In this document: positions 7,597-16,900 of the stretch, in pieces
Numbering within the stretch: position 1 is the first letter of the stretch
Layout: every line of letters starts with the position of its first letter
Assembly: GCA_017432385.1 (NCBI GenBank)
Contig: JAFRJH010000202.1
Span: 1 to 33,439 of the forward strand
Reading direction: 5' to 3'
Source of the DNA: Kiritimatiellia bacterium
GTDB lineage: Bacteria > Verrucomicrobiota > Kiritimatiellia > RFP12 > UBA1067
DNA: 33,439 bases
The notes under the pieces: model-generated
Databases searched by the model: none
Told to the model about the DNA's origin: nothing
Seen by the model: only the letters and a program-made list of their open reading frames with translations
Translations under genes and position numbers: made by a program

Positions 7597-9564
7597 ATGA
7601 AAAGATGGTCTGCCATAGGTCTCGCCCTGCTTCTGGCCGTCGGGGCGGAATCATCGCACGGCGAAGACGCCGCGTCGGAGATGGACGTCGCCGACCTCGT
7701 CGACCCAATGATCGGCACAGTCGGCACGGGGCATGTCTTCCCGGGGCCGTGCCGCCCGTTCGGAATGGTCCAGCCCTCGCCGGACACGGGAAACGGCTCC
7801 TGGACCTACTGCTCCGGCTACTGCGGCAACGACAGGGCGATCCGCCGCTTCTCCCAGACGCACCTCAACGGCACCGGGCAGGCCGCGCTCGGAGACGTCG
7901 GCTTTCTGCCTTTCTCTTCCGAGCCGCCAGGCGACCCGCGCGACGCCGCGCTCGCATTCAGCAAGGATCGCGAGCGCGCCTCGCTCGGCAAGTACGATGT
8001 CGCGGCGGAGGACGGGACCCGCGTCGAAATCGCCGCCGGACGACGTCTGGCGCATTACCGCGTCACTTTCGCCGCGGGATGCCCAGGCAAGGTTCTCTTC
8101 GACTTCCCCTACGGGCTCTACCGGCACGAACGCTATCTGCCGCTTCTGACGACGTCGTGCAAGGTCGAGCGCAAGTCCGCCACGACGTTCGAGGGAATCA
8201 ACCATTCCGACATATGGTGTCCGCGCGACATCGCCTATGTCGTCGAGCTCTCGCACGCACCCGCGTCGTGCCGGCGGCTGGACGGGCATGGCGCGGACAA
8301 AGGGCCGCAGTACCTCCTGGAGTTCGCGCCCGGAACAAGGCTGGAGATACTGGTCGCGCTCTCCGCGAGCGCCATCGAGGGCGCACGCCGGAACCTCGCC
8401 GCGGAGCGCGCGGCCGGATTCGACGAAAGGGTCGCCGAGACACGCGCGGAATGGCGCCGCTACCTGGGGAGGATCGACCTCTCCGGACGCGGAGCCGACG
8501 AGCGGAAGGCCCTCGCCACGGCCATGTACCATCTCTGCGTCCAGCCGAACCTGGTGTCCGACGACGGCGAAGCGCCGCGCTACTCTACGTTCTCGCTGTG
8601 GGACACGTTCCGCGACGCGCACCCCCTGTACGAACGGCTCGTCCCGGAGCTTGTCCCCGACTTCGTAAACTCCCTTCTCGCGCACTATCGCCGCTGGGGG
8701 TACCTTCCGCGGTGGGAGCTGTGGGGCCGCGAAACCAACTGCATGATCGGGTCGCACGCCGTGCCAGTGGTGGCGGACGCCATCGAACACGGCTTCGCGG
8801 GAATCGACGTGGACGAGGCGTACTCGGCGGTCAGGGCGACGCTCACGCGCGAGGAGCGGCCGGGCTCGGGGACGATGTCGGCAAGGCGCACCGACTGGTC
8901 CGTCTACGACAAGTACGGCTACTACCCCTGCGACCTCGTTCCGTGGGAAAGCGTCTCGCGGACACTGGAGTGCTGCTACGACGACTTCCGCGCGGCGCGG
9001 CTCGCGCGGCGCCTCGGCAAGGCGGAGGACGCCGACTTCTTCGAACGGCGCAGCTGGAGCTTCACCAACCTATGGGACGCGGCCTCGCTCTGCTTCAGGG
9101 CAAAGGACTCGCGGGGGCGCTGGCACGTACCGTTCGACCCGGCCAACTGCAGCCTGACGCACAACTACACGGAGGGCAGTCCGCTCCAGTATTCATGGTA
9201 CGTCATGCACCGTCCGGCATGGCTCATCAAGGCAATGGGCGGCAAGGAGGCCTTCGAGGACCGGCTCGACGCATACTTCGCGGGGACGCTCTGCCCGGGG
9301 TCGCCGAGAAACTACATCCAGGACGTGACGGGGCTCGTCGGCGACTACGCGCACGGCAACGAGCCAAGCCACCACGTCACGTCGTTCTACCGGCTGATCG
9401 GAAGGCCGGAGAAGGCGGCGGCGCTCGAGAAGCGCATCATCGCGGAATTCTACCGCCCGCGTCCTGACGGCCTGTGCGGCAACGACGACTGCGGACAGAT
9501 GAGCGCCTGGCTCATCCGCACGGCATTCGGATTCAGGACGACCACCTCGTCGCTGAAATACTGA
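7597..9564 (+). CDS. GH92 exo-alpha-mannosidase, C-terminally truncated
   Basis: 655 residues and the only plus-strand gene. The start MKRWSAIGLALLLAVG is a signal peptide. GH92 hallmarks appear in order: DLVDPMIGT near residue 30, FPGPCRPFGMVQPSPDT near 48, FSQTHLNGTG near 84, the NYTEGSPLQYSW segment carrying the expected acid Glu, HGNEPSHH near 585 (calcium site of the family) and GNDDCGQMSAW near 627. The family consists of calcium-dependent inverting exo-mannosidases that trim N-glycans or mannans. Known members continue for about 100 residues after GQMSAW..ALGF with closing beta-sandwich strands. This protein stops after AFGFRTTTSSLKY, 3 bp from the stop of the convergent GH27 gene. Activity may therefore be reduced. 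No Shine-Dalgarno lies between the predicted -10 box and the ATG. Confidence 0.88.
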   Translation: MKRWSAIGLALLLAVGAESSHGEDAASEMDVADLVDPMIGTVGTGHVFPGPCRPFGMVQPSPDTGNGSWTYCSGYCGNDRAIRRFSQTHLNGTGQAALGDVGFLPFSSEPPGDPRDAALAFSKDRERASLGKYDVAAEDGTRVEIAAGRRLAHYRVTFAAGCPGKVLFDFPYGLYRHERYLPLLTTSCKVERKSATTFEGINHSDIWCPRDIAYVVELSHAPASCRRLDGHGADKGPQYLLEFAPGTRLEILVALSASAIEGARRNLAAERAAGFDERVAETRAEWRRYLGRIDLSGRGADERKALATAMYHLCVQPNLVSDDGEAPRYSTFSLWDTFRDAHPLYERLVPELVPDFVNSLLAHYRRWGYLPRWELWGRETNCMIGSHAVPVVADAIEHGFAGIDVDEAYSAVRATLTREERPGSGTMSARRTDWSVYDKYGYYPCDLVPWESVSRTLECCYDDFRAARLARRLGKAEDADFFERRSWSFTNLWDAASLCFRAKDSRGRWHVPFDPANCSLTHNYTEGSPLQYSWYVMHRPAWLIKAMGGKEAFEDRLDAYFAGTLCPGSPRNYIQDVTGLVGDYAHGNEPSHHVTSFYRLIGRPEKAAALEKRIIAEFYRPRPDGLCGNDDCGQMSAWLIRTAFGFRTTTSSLKY

Positions 9565-9567
9565 AGC

Positions 9568-11694
9568 TCACTTCGCGGCCTTGAGGTCCTTCTCGCGGAG
9601 AAGGCGCCAGGCGTTTTCGCGGACGTCGTCCATGCCATCGCGGAGGTGGCCGCACGGAAGCGGGGAAAGGCGGACGAGATGCGTTGCGTGCCCGGGAACG
9701 GACGCCTCGTACCTGCCGAGGAACACGCCGACGTCCTCCTGCCGCCAGACGTCGCGGACGCGCCACTTGCACATCAGCCCCGCCGCCTCGAGGTCGAACG
9801 GCACGACCTGCTCGCGGTTCGACTTGTTGTAGAGCCCCGCGGCGACGGAGCCGTCGGAGAGCGGACGCGCCCAGACCTCCCATTCCTCCCCCTCGGCGAT
9901 GCAGCCTGCGCCCTTTCCGAGCGGATCCTGGTCGATCTCGATCACCTCGTCGTTCGACAGGAGCGAAAGAGTGAACGGATCGGCCTTCTCGAGGTCGCAG
10001 CCGATGAGCATCGGCGCTGCGAGGAGAGACCAGAGCGAGACATGCGTGTACTGCTCGTTCGGCGCGAGGCGCGAGGGGTTGCCTCCGTTCCAGCAGACGT
10101 TCCCGACGCAGAGCATGTCGGGGTCGTTCCACGCGCCGGGCTCGGTGTAGTAGAACAGCTTCTTCTGCTTCTCGATCGCCGCGGAGACCGAGCTCCACGT
10201 GTCGAAGACGTCGCCAGTCGTCCGCCAGCTCTGCGCACCCACAAGCCGCCCCCACGCGCTCACGTTCTCCATCCCGTACTGGCAGAGCGAGAAGTAGATG
10301 TCGCGTTCCTGGCGAGCGAGCGCACGCCCCATGACGAGGTACGGGTACATCGCGCGGTCGAGTCCCCTGCCGAACGCGACGTCGTCGTAGAAGCACCAGT
10401 CGTGCTTCAGGTAGTCGAACCCCCAGTCGGCGAAGGTCTTCGCGTCGAACTCCTCGTGCTGCCAGCTGCCGGCGGCTCGGCCGCACGTGAACGGACCGGG
10501 GCTGGAGTAGATGCCTGCCTTGAGGCCCTTGGCGTGGATGTAGTCCACAAGCCCCTTCATGTCGGGGAAGCGCCTGTTCGCGGCGATGCGGCCTTCGGCG
10601 TCGCGCAGGGGCCCTTCGAGGTCGGGATCCTCCTTTGCGCGCTCTGGGATGTTCTGCCAGAAGTCGTCGATGTTGACGTACGAGTAGCCGTGGTCCGCAA
10701 GGCCCGTCGCGACGAGCGCGTCCGCCGCCGCGCGCACCTTCGCGTCAGAGACGCTGCCGCCGAATGCGTTCCAGCTGCTCCATCCGAGCGCCGGCGTAAG
10801 GCCTATCTTCTCCCCGACCTTGATCGTCAACGTCTCCTTCGCCGTTCCACTGGAGTTCTCGGCGACAATCGCAACCTGGTATTCGCCTGGGTCCTTGATT
10901 GAGCCGGAGAGGACTTGCGTGGCGGGGTCGAACGACAGGTCCACTGGACGGCGTGCGCGGCCTGTCCGCCCAGCCGATGCAGCATCGAGGCCATCGCCCA
11001 ACGTTTCGACTTCCAGCCTCGAGCTTTGGACTTTCAGCCTCATCGGCCTCAGGCCGGTGACCGGGACGCGGTAGAGGATCGGCTTCCCGGGCCTGACGCC
11101 GTAGACGCGCGGGCCGTTCACGCGCGGCGATTCCGCCGCGGGCGGCGTGAGGATGCCAAGCTGGCGCGAAGTCCGCCTGACGTCGTTCGGAAGCATCGCG
11201 CCGTCGCGGTACGTGACATGGGCTTCGCCCCACACGGCGAACACGCCCTCTCCGGTTCCATCGACCGGGTCGACCGCGAGCGTCATCGCCTTTACGCCCG
11301 CAACGTCCACCTTCGCCTTGACCTCCTCCTTGTCGCCGAATGCCGTTGGCGGCGAAGTCCAGAGCTCCTTTCCGTCGCCCAGGACGCGCAGCACGACGGC
11401 GCCCTTCGCGCCGGAGCTGTCTACGCCGCAGGACGCCCCGAACTCGAGCGCGTCGCCGCCAAGCGGAATCTCCACGGCGAACGCCGCAGGCGTCCGGAGT
11501 CCGAAGAAATGCTTGTGAGCGCAGGTCGTGAAGCGCTTCTCTATGGCCGCGCAGGCAACCTCGACCTCGCCACTTCCGCGCACGACCTTAGAGACGTCGA
11601 ACTGCTCGCAGGGTATCTGCTGCTCAGCCCGGGCCGCAGTCCCGGCAAGCATGGCGCAAAAAAGACATGGAAACAACAACGCACTGTATTTCAT
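9568..11694 (-). CDS. GH27 alpha-galactosidase (or beta-L-arabinopyranosidase) with N-terminal NPCBM-like domain
   Basis: 708 residues with signal peptide MKYSALLFPCLFCAMLAGTAARA and start backed by AAGGAG. Residues about 30-165 resemble an NPCBM/CBM51 module (HKHFFGLRTPA, VLRVLGDGKELW, AMTLAVDP). A linker beta-domain (about 185-295) follows, then the GH27 barrel: LGWSSWNAFGG, YVNIDDFWQ, KAGIYSSPG. The nucleophile Asp lies in YLKHDWCFYDD near residue 428 and the acid/base Asp in GAWNDPDML near 520. A C-terminal beta-domain closes the protein, so it looks complete. The expected reaction is retaining release of terminal alpha-galactose. It is third in the operon from promoter C, 64 bp after the previous stop with no palindrome in that gap. 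A short insert-like segment (RLKVQSSRLEVETLG) sits in the linker domain. Confidence 0.9.
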   Translation of the reverse strand: MKYSALLFPCLFCAMLAGTAARAEQQIPCEQFDVSKVVRGSGEVEVACAAIEKRFTTCAHKHFFGLRTPAAFAVEIPLGGDALEFGASCGVDSSGAKGAVVLRVLGDGKELWTSPPTAFGDKEEVKAKVDVAGVKAMTLAVDPVDGTGEGVFAVWGEAHVTYRDGAMLPNDVRRTSRQLGILTPPAAESPRVNGPRVYGVRPGKPILYRVPVTGLRPMRLKVQSSRLEVETLGDGLDAASAGRTGRARRPVDLSFDPATQVLSGSIKDPGEYQVAIVAENSSGTAKETLTIKVGEKIGLTPALGWSSWNAFGGSVSDAKVRAAADALVATGLADHGYSYVNIDDFWQNIPERAKEDPDLEGPLRDAEGRIAANRRFPDMKGLVDYIHAKGLKAGIYSSPGPFTCGRAAGSWQHEEFDAKTFADWGFDYLKHDWCFYDDVAFGRGLDRAMYPYLVMGRALARQERDIYFSLCQYGMENVSAWGRLVGAQSWRTTGDVFDTWSSVSAAIEKQKKLFYYTEPGAWNDPDMLCVGNVCWNGGNPSRLAPNEQYTHVSLWSLLAAPMLIGCDLEKADPFTLSLLSNDEVIEIDQDPLGKGAGCIAEGEEWEVWARPLSDGSVAAGLYNKSNREQVVPFDLEAAGLMCKWRVRDVWRQEDVGVFLGRYEASVPGHATHLVRLSPLPCGHLRDGMDDVRENAWRLLREKDLKAAK

Positions 11695-11758
11695 CGCAAT
11701 CGCTCCTTCACTGAACGGCTACGCTGACGCCGTATTCCGTGGATCCGCCAAACCCGCG

Positions 11759-13657
11759 CTATCGTGCAACCGCCCGCAGCGACAGCGCAAGTTCCTCGCC
11801 AGGCTTCAGCTCGACGTACAGGTGTTCCGCCATGAGTCCGGCAATCGTCGTGAACGAACGGTCGCCGCGCTCCGTGCGGCGCACCTCGAGCGGGGCGGAA
11901 GACGTCACCACGAACCGCCGCCCTTCGCGGCTGACCGCCGCGCTGTTTCCGGCGACGTCGATCTCCGTGTCGTCTCCGCCGACGACAGGCAGGTAGTAGC
12001 GGCATGCGGCGGCGGCTTTCGCGCGCACCGAAACGCCCGTTTCGTCAAGCGCGTAGTCCAGGGCGAAAGCCGCACCCTTCTCGCCCTTCAACGACGTCAG
12101 CACCCCCTCGGCGCGATATGAGTAGACTCCGTTGTCCAGGCCCGACTTCACCTTGACGTCGAAGTCCTGCACGCTCGAAAAGCCGTCAGCCGTCTCCAGC
12201 CGCGGCGTCGTGGAGAGGATTTTCCGTTCGCGGCGCGTCTCCTGCTGGTTCGTCGGCTCGGCATGGAAGAAATCAGCCTGCGTCGCCGCGAGGAGCAGCC
12301 CCGCCCTCTCGTGCCAGAGCAGGGTGGGCGACCCTCCGCCGACGGAAAGCCTACGCGCAACGCCGGGGTAAATGTACGCGTCCGACGCGGAAAACGTCGC
12401 GCGCCAGGGCCCGACGGACGCCAGCTCAACGTCCATGCACGGATGCCGCGCCACGCGGTTGGAAAGTTCCCGCGGCATCGGCCCGTCGCCTGCGGATTCT
12501 GACGCGTCCCGGGCCATCACGACGTACTCGGCAAGCGCCTTTGCGTGGGTGAACGTCTGGTGCAGGCATGCCGGCTCCCCCGCGTCGCGGTAGTAGAGCC
12601 CGCCGTAGAGGAGTCCGTCGTCGCCAGTCATCCGTGCATGCAGTCCGACAACTCTTTCGGCCGCGCGGCGCGCCCACCCGACGCCTCGCTTCTCGAGCCT
12701 GGCGAGGAGAGGGAGGACGCCGTCAGCGGTGCGCGAGCCCGAATACGACCACTTGTACGCGCGCGAGCCCGCGCTGTTGTCGATTCCGCCGTCGGGAAGC
12801 ATGAACTCGAGATGCACCTTGGCCGATTCGACGACTGCGGACGCGAATTCCTCGTCCTCCAGCTCCTCGGCCGCCGCCAGCATCGCAGGAAGCGCCTCCT
12901 CGAGGTTGTATGCGATGTCCACGCCGGCACGCCCGCGCGCAGGCGTGCGCAGCTCCATCGGAACGCATTCGCCCATAAGCAGGCCGTCCGGCGAAATGAG
13001 CGGCTTGATCCTGCCCATGGCCTTCAGCGCCTCCTCGACGTACTTCGGCTCGTCCAGCCTATGGCCGGCCTCGGCCATCGCCTCGGCGTAGCTGCAGAGG
13101 TAGTTGACTCCTACCCTTTCGTACGTCTGCCGCTCCTGGAATCGGTCAAACAGCCACTTCGTCTGCCTCAGGTAGATGGCCTCGAGCTGCGAGCGGAATT
13201 CCCCGGGAAGCTTTTCGCCGAACTGCCGGAGAGTGCGCCCTATCGCCAACTGGCTGAACACGGTGATGAAGTTCCACGGCGTCATGTAGTCGTTCTGGTA
13301 CGACCCGTCGCCGCAGAGCATGTTTGCCTCGCACCACGCGATTGACTTGCGCGCAGCCTTGAGATATTTCCCGTCGCCGGTCCTGTCCCACTGCACGACG
13401 AACGGATACACGGCGTCGCCGATGCGTCCGTGAAGGCGCCCGCACGCGGAGCACGCCATCGCGCCGTCGAGCCCGCGGTCGTGCGGGAAGTCAAGCTGAT
13501 GCGCCATCATTCCGTCGCACCACCGCGCAAGCAGCCGCGCGGGCTCCTTGCAGCTGACGCGAACCGCCTTCGACGCATCGGCCTTCCCGCCGTCGGCCTG
13601 CTGCCCGGCGAATGCCGTACCCGCGGCGACAAGCGCCAACGTCAGCCATGTCTTCAT
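11759..13657 (-). CDS. Secreted protein with probable (alpha/alpha) toroid plus beta-sandwich, family not recognised
   Basis: 632 residues from ATG 13657; an in-frame GTG at 13666 overlaps the upstream stop but has no usable ribosome site. Signal peptide MKTWLTLALVAAGTAFA. The first 400 residues are helix-rich with repeated toroid-like units (YPFVVQWDRTGDGKYLKAAR, WFITVFSQLA-like segment, NYLCSYAEAMAEAGH, YNLEEALPAMLAAAEEL, GLLYGGLYYRD). The rest is beta-rich (LLWHERAGLLLAATQADFF, TTPRLETADGF). This two-part layout recalls alginate/heparin-type lyases and several alpha-toroid GH families, but I cannot name one or point to catalytic residues. It lies 5 bp downstream of the esterase mosaic gene, whose final codons supply its ribosome site (GGAG, 8 nt from ATG), so the two are translationally linked. 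A role in the same glycan pathway is inferred from context. Confidence 0.6.
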   Translation of the reverse strand: MKTWLTLALVAAGTAFAGQQADGGKADASKAVRVSCKEPARLLARWCDGMMAHQLDFPHDRGLDGAMACSACGRLHGRIGDAVYPFVVQWDRTGDGKYLKAARKSIAWCEANMLCGDGSYQNDYMTPWNFITVFSQLAIGRTLRQFGEKLPGEFRSQLEAIYLRQTKWLFDRFQERQTYERVGVNYLCSYAEAMAEAGHRLDEPKYVEEALKAMGRIKPLISPDGLLMGECVPMELRTPARGRAGVDIAYNLEEALPAMLAAAEELEDEEFASAVVESAKVHLEFMLPDGGIDNSAGSRAYKWSYSGSRTADGVLPLLARLEKRGVGWARRAAERVVGLHARMTGDDGLLYGGLYYRDAGEPACLHQTFTHAKALAEYVVMARDASESAGDGPMPRELSNRVARHPCMDVELASVGPWRATFSASDAYIYPGVARRLSVGGGSPTLLWHERAGLLLAATQADFFHAEPTNQQETRRERKILSTTPRLETADGFSSVQDFDVKVKSGLDNGVYSYRAEGVLTSLKGEKGAAFALDYALDETGVSVRAKAAAACRYYLPVVGGDDTEIDVAGNSAAVSREGRRFVVTSSAPLEVRRTERGDRSFTTIAGLMAEHLYVELKPGEELALSLRAVAR

Positions 13658-13662
13658 CCCGT

Positions 13663-13905
13663 TCACTCCACTACGATCCGATAGAAGCAGCTCGTCTCAT
13701 CCACCGCCTTGGGAACCTCAAGCACCAGCGCCCCGTCCGCCGCCGCGAGCTCGTCAAGGTAGACGACCGGAGCATCATCGAGACCGGCGAGCGTCGCCGA
13801 CTTCTTGTAGCCATACCTTCGCCCCGAAGCGGCGTTGCCGATTGTTATCGACACCTTGCCGGCCCCTACAACGATCGGGTGTTCAACCCCTTCTCCGCCG
13901 ATTAC
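13663..13905 (-). repeat. Shared C-terminal domain, copy 2
   Basis: VSITIGNAASG, YGYKKSATLAGLDDA, TSCFYRIVVE then TGA. Preceded by the linker PVIGGEGVEHPIVVG, shared almost unchanged with the copies at 17622 and 28225. Confidence 0.9.
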
Positions 13906-16900
13906 CGGCGCCTCGGGTTCGGGCGTCTGGCCGCCCGTTCCGTCGTCCGGGAGCCCCGTCAGCTTCAGCGCGCAGATGCAACTGACGGTCGTGGCGGTCA
14001 CCGTTATGCCGAAGGCGGTCTTCGACGTCGAGGCGCCTCCGTCAGAGACGAGATAAACGGCACGCGACCCGTCGCTCAGCTTCGGACCAAGCGCAATCCC
14101 CTCGTACACGATCAGCTCGTACGGGCCGAACACGCTGCTTGGGCTCGACCCCGTGAACTCCAGAAAGCACTCCCCCTTGCCCACCGCCGAGAACGTCGCG
14201 TTCGTCAGCGCCGGGACGGCAGACACCTCGGTTGCCGCGGCAAATGCGCCCGTCGTAAGGCGGTAGATGCGGCAACGGCCGCACGTCGTCGTGCTGACTT
14301 CGCGTTCAAGGGCGAGGAGCGAACCGTCGGGGAGCGCGCAGAGCCCCGAGAGCCCGCTCTGCGCGGAAGTCGTACCGGCGCAGGAATCGCAGGTGTACGC
14401 CCACTCGCCCGCCGCCGTCCAGGCGTCCTGCGCCGCCGCGCGCACGAAGCGCGTCAGACGAACGACGGTGGCGACGTTCGTGTTGCCGCTCGACGACTCG
14501 CCGTCGCATGTAAGCGCCTGCTCGTTGGCGGTCCACATGGCGAGTCCGTCGGGGGAGATCGTCAACGCCTCGAGCGAAAGGTTGGAGCGGACCTTGTCGC
14601 GCTGGACCGATGGAACCGGCGCCGTGCGGCCAGTCGCGGAACCATCAAGGGCGAACTCGGAGATGGACGGCGGCGTCCATTCGGAGCTCACCCACAATGT
14701 GCCGGAGAGCGGATCACGCGCAAGCCCCTCGGCGTCGCGAAGTCCCCCTGGCGCAACCGCCGCGCCAAGCTCATGGCTCTCGATTGCGCCTGTCGCCGTA
14801 TTGATGCCAAGCGTCAACGGATAGATCTTCGAATCTCCGCCGTTGTCGTCATGGTCCTGCAAAACGTAGAACAAGCCGCCCTCGCCAGAATAAGCGATGC
14901 CGCCGCAGCCGTTTGCCCCGAAGGGATATTCCGCGATCTTCGCGAGAGACAGCATGTTGGTGGTGTCCGGTCCGGGGACGATCGGCTCGACAGGACCAGG
15001 CTCGTCGCCACCTGAACCGCCTCCAGAGCTCTCGCCAAGGTCGCGCACCTGGATGGCGGCGACGTAGCGCGCGGCGCCCGATCCGCCCATCTTGAACGTG
15101 ACGACGTGCGATGCGGCTTCCGCCGTGAACGAACCATAGACCGTCGCGCCGGACGAGCCGTTCCCGTTCTGGATGCTGACGGCTGGGAGATCTCCGATCG
15201 TAATGGATGGGTTGCCGAACGAGTTACGCGCCAGTATCTGCAGGAGATACGCGTGACCCGTCGTCAATCCCGAAAGCGTCAAATGGATTTCGCCCATCCC
15301 GGTGTCCACGCCGAAGTTCCAGGCCGTGCCAAGAAGCGAACTACTACCGGCATTCTCGTCCGCATTATTGAATGTCGGATTGAACGAGATGTTCGCGGAC
15401 GAAAGATCGGCACCTGCCTGAAACGTAACGCCGCCCAGAGTCCGCTCCGTCGAAGCGCCGCGATATGCATAGAGAAGCGTGCCGTCGGTCCTGAGCATCG
15501 TCTCGTCCGACGCAGGCAATGCCGCAACGGTCCAGGGGATCTGCGGCACTGGGCCGGGCTCGTCTCCGCCACCGCCGCCGCTGGTCGCCTGTACGACAGG
15601 ATAGTCGGCGTCGGCGAACGTCTTGTCGCCCGAGAGTGTGAAGACAACCGGGTTGCCGCTCAAGATCTCGTAGCCATCGGCCGCGGCAAAATTAACAGTT
15701 ACCTGCGTATTCGAGACAATCGTGTAGCTGCCCGCAACAGCCGCGACCGCGACGCCGTTCGTCGTCACCGACTGAAGAACAATCCCCGTCTTCGCGGGGA
15801 TTGTCAGCGAACATGTCGGCACAGGATCGGGATCGACGGGACCGGGCTCACCTCCGCCGCCCGATTCTCCGTCGGGGAGCTCGCGGACCTGTATGCCGTT
15901 GAGGGGGATTTTGCCGTCGACGTTGGAGAACGTAACCGTAACTTCCTTCGTGTTCCCCATGGCCGTGAAGGTCCCGGTAATGAGCGCGCCATACTTCCCG
16001 CTCGCCTCGTTCTCGCCATGGATATGCACTGGACTGCATCCGTTCACCGAAACGGTCATCTTGTTGTTCCAGTAGTTGTGCGAGAGGAACTGCACGAGAT
16101 AGTTTTTCCCGCCCGCGAGGCCTGAAAGCGTCAGCTTGAACGTGCGCACGCTCGAGCCGTTGTTGTTCCAGTACCAGCCGTTGCTAAGCATGACTCCAAA
16201 GTCGCCGCCGACTTCTTCGTTCATAAGTTCGCTGGTGAAGCTGTCGATGTTTGGCGCAAAGGCAACCTCCAAGGAACTGCCCTGGAGATTTACGTCACGC
16301 TCGAATTTGATTCCGTTGACCGTTCCGCCGTGGCTGGAATAGGCATAGAGAAGCGTGCCATCGGTACGGAAGGAACTGCCGGATGCATCCATCGGAGCCG
16401 AGGTCCAGACGTCGGAGGCAGCGGACGTGTTGACGTAGAAGACGACGGACTTCGTCTTCGTCCGCCCCTTGTCCGTAGTCATCGTCACCTCGCAGGTGTG
16501 GTTGCCGTCCGCAAGACCTTCAAGCGTGAACGAGCTGTCCGTCGTCTGGTCGGTTAGCGCCGTCACGGCGGAGGATGCGCCGTCGAGCTTGTAGGCGACG
16601 GAATACTTGGTCGCGGGGACCGAATTGGCGTCCGTGCCCAAGACCACGCCCGCGAGCGAGATCGTCGCGTTCGAACCGCTCGGCGCCGCGGTGAGCTCCG
16701 TGATGCGCGGATACTTCGGACGGTTGTTCGTCGCGCGGTTCTGCGCGAACAGCCAGACGAAGCGGTGGTTCGGCGCGCCCGCCGTGACGTCGTCGGTCCG
16801 GGAATAGCACGTCGTCCAGGCGTCGTGGGTGTTGTTCTCGAGCTTCTCGAAGATCACGTCCGACCCGAGCGCCCTGAGCGCCGTGACGATGCCCTCGGTC

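Noticed and set aside
7470-7787. An upstream extension of the beta-helix gene to a start at 7787
   Set aside because: It would run through the divergent promoter region and into the start of the GH92 gene, while a signal peptide and ribosome site mark the ATG at 7469.
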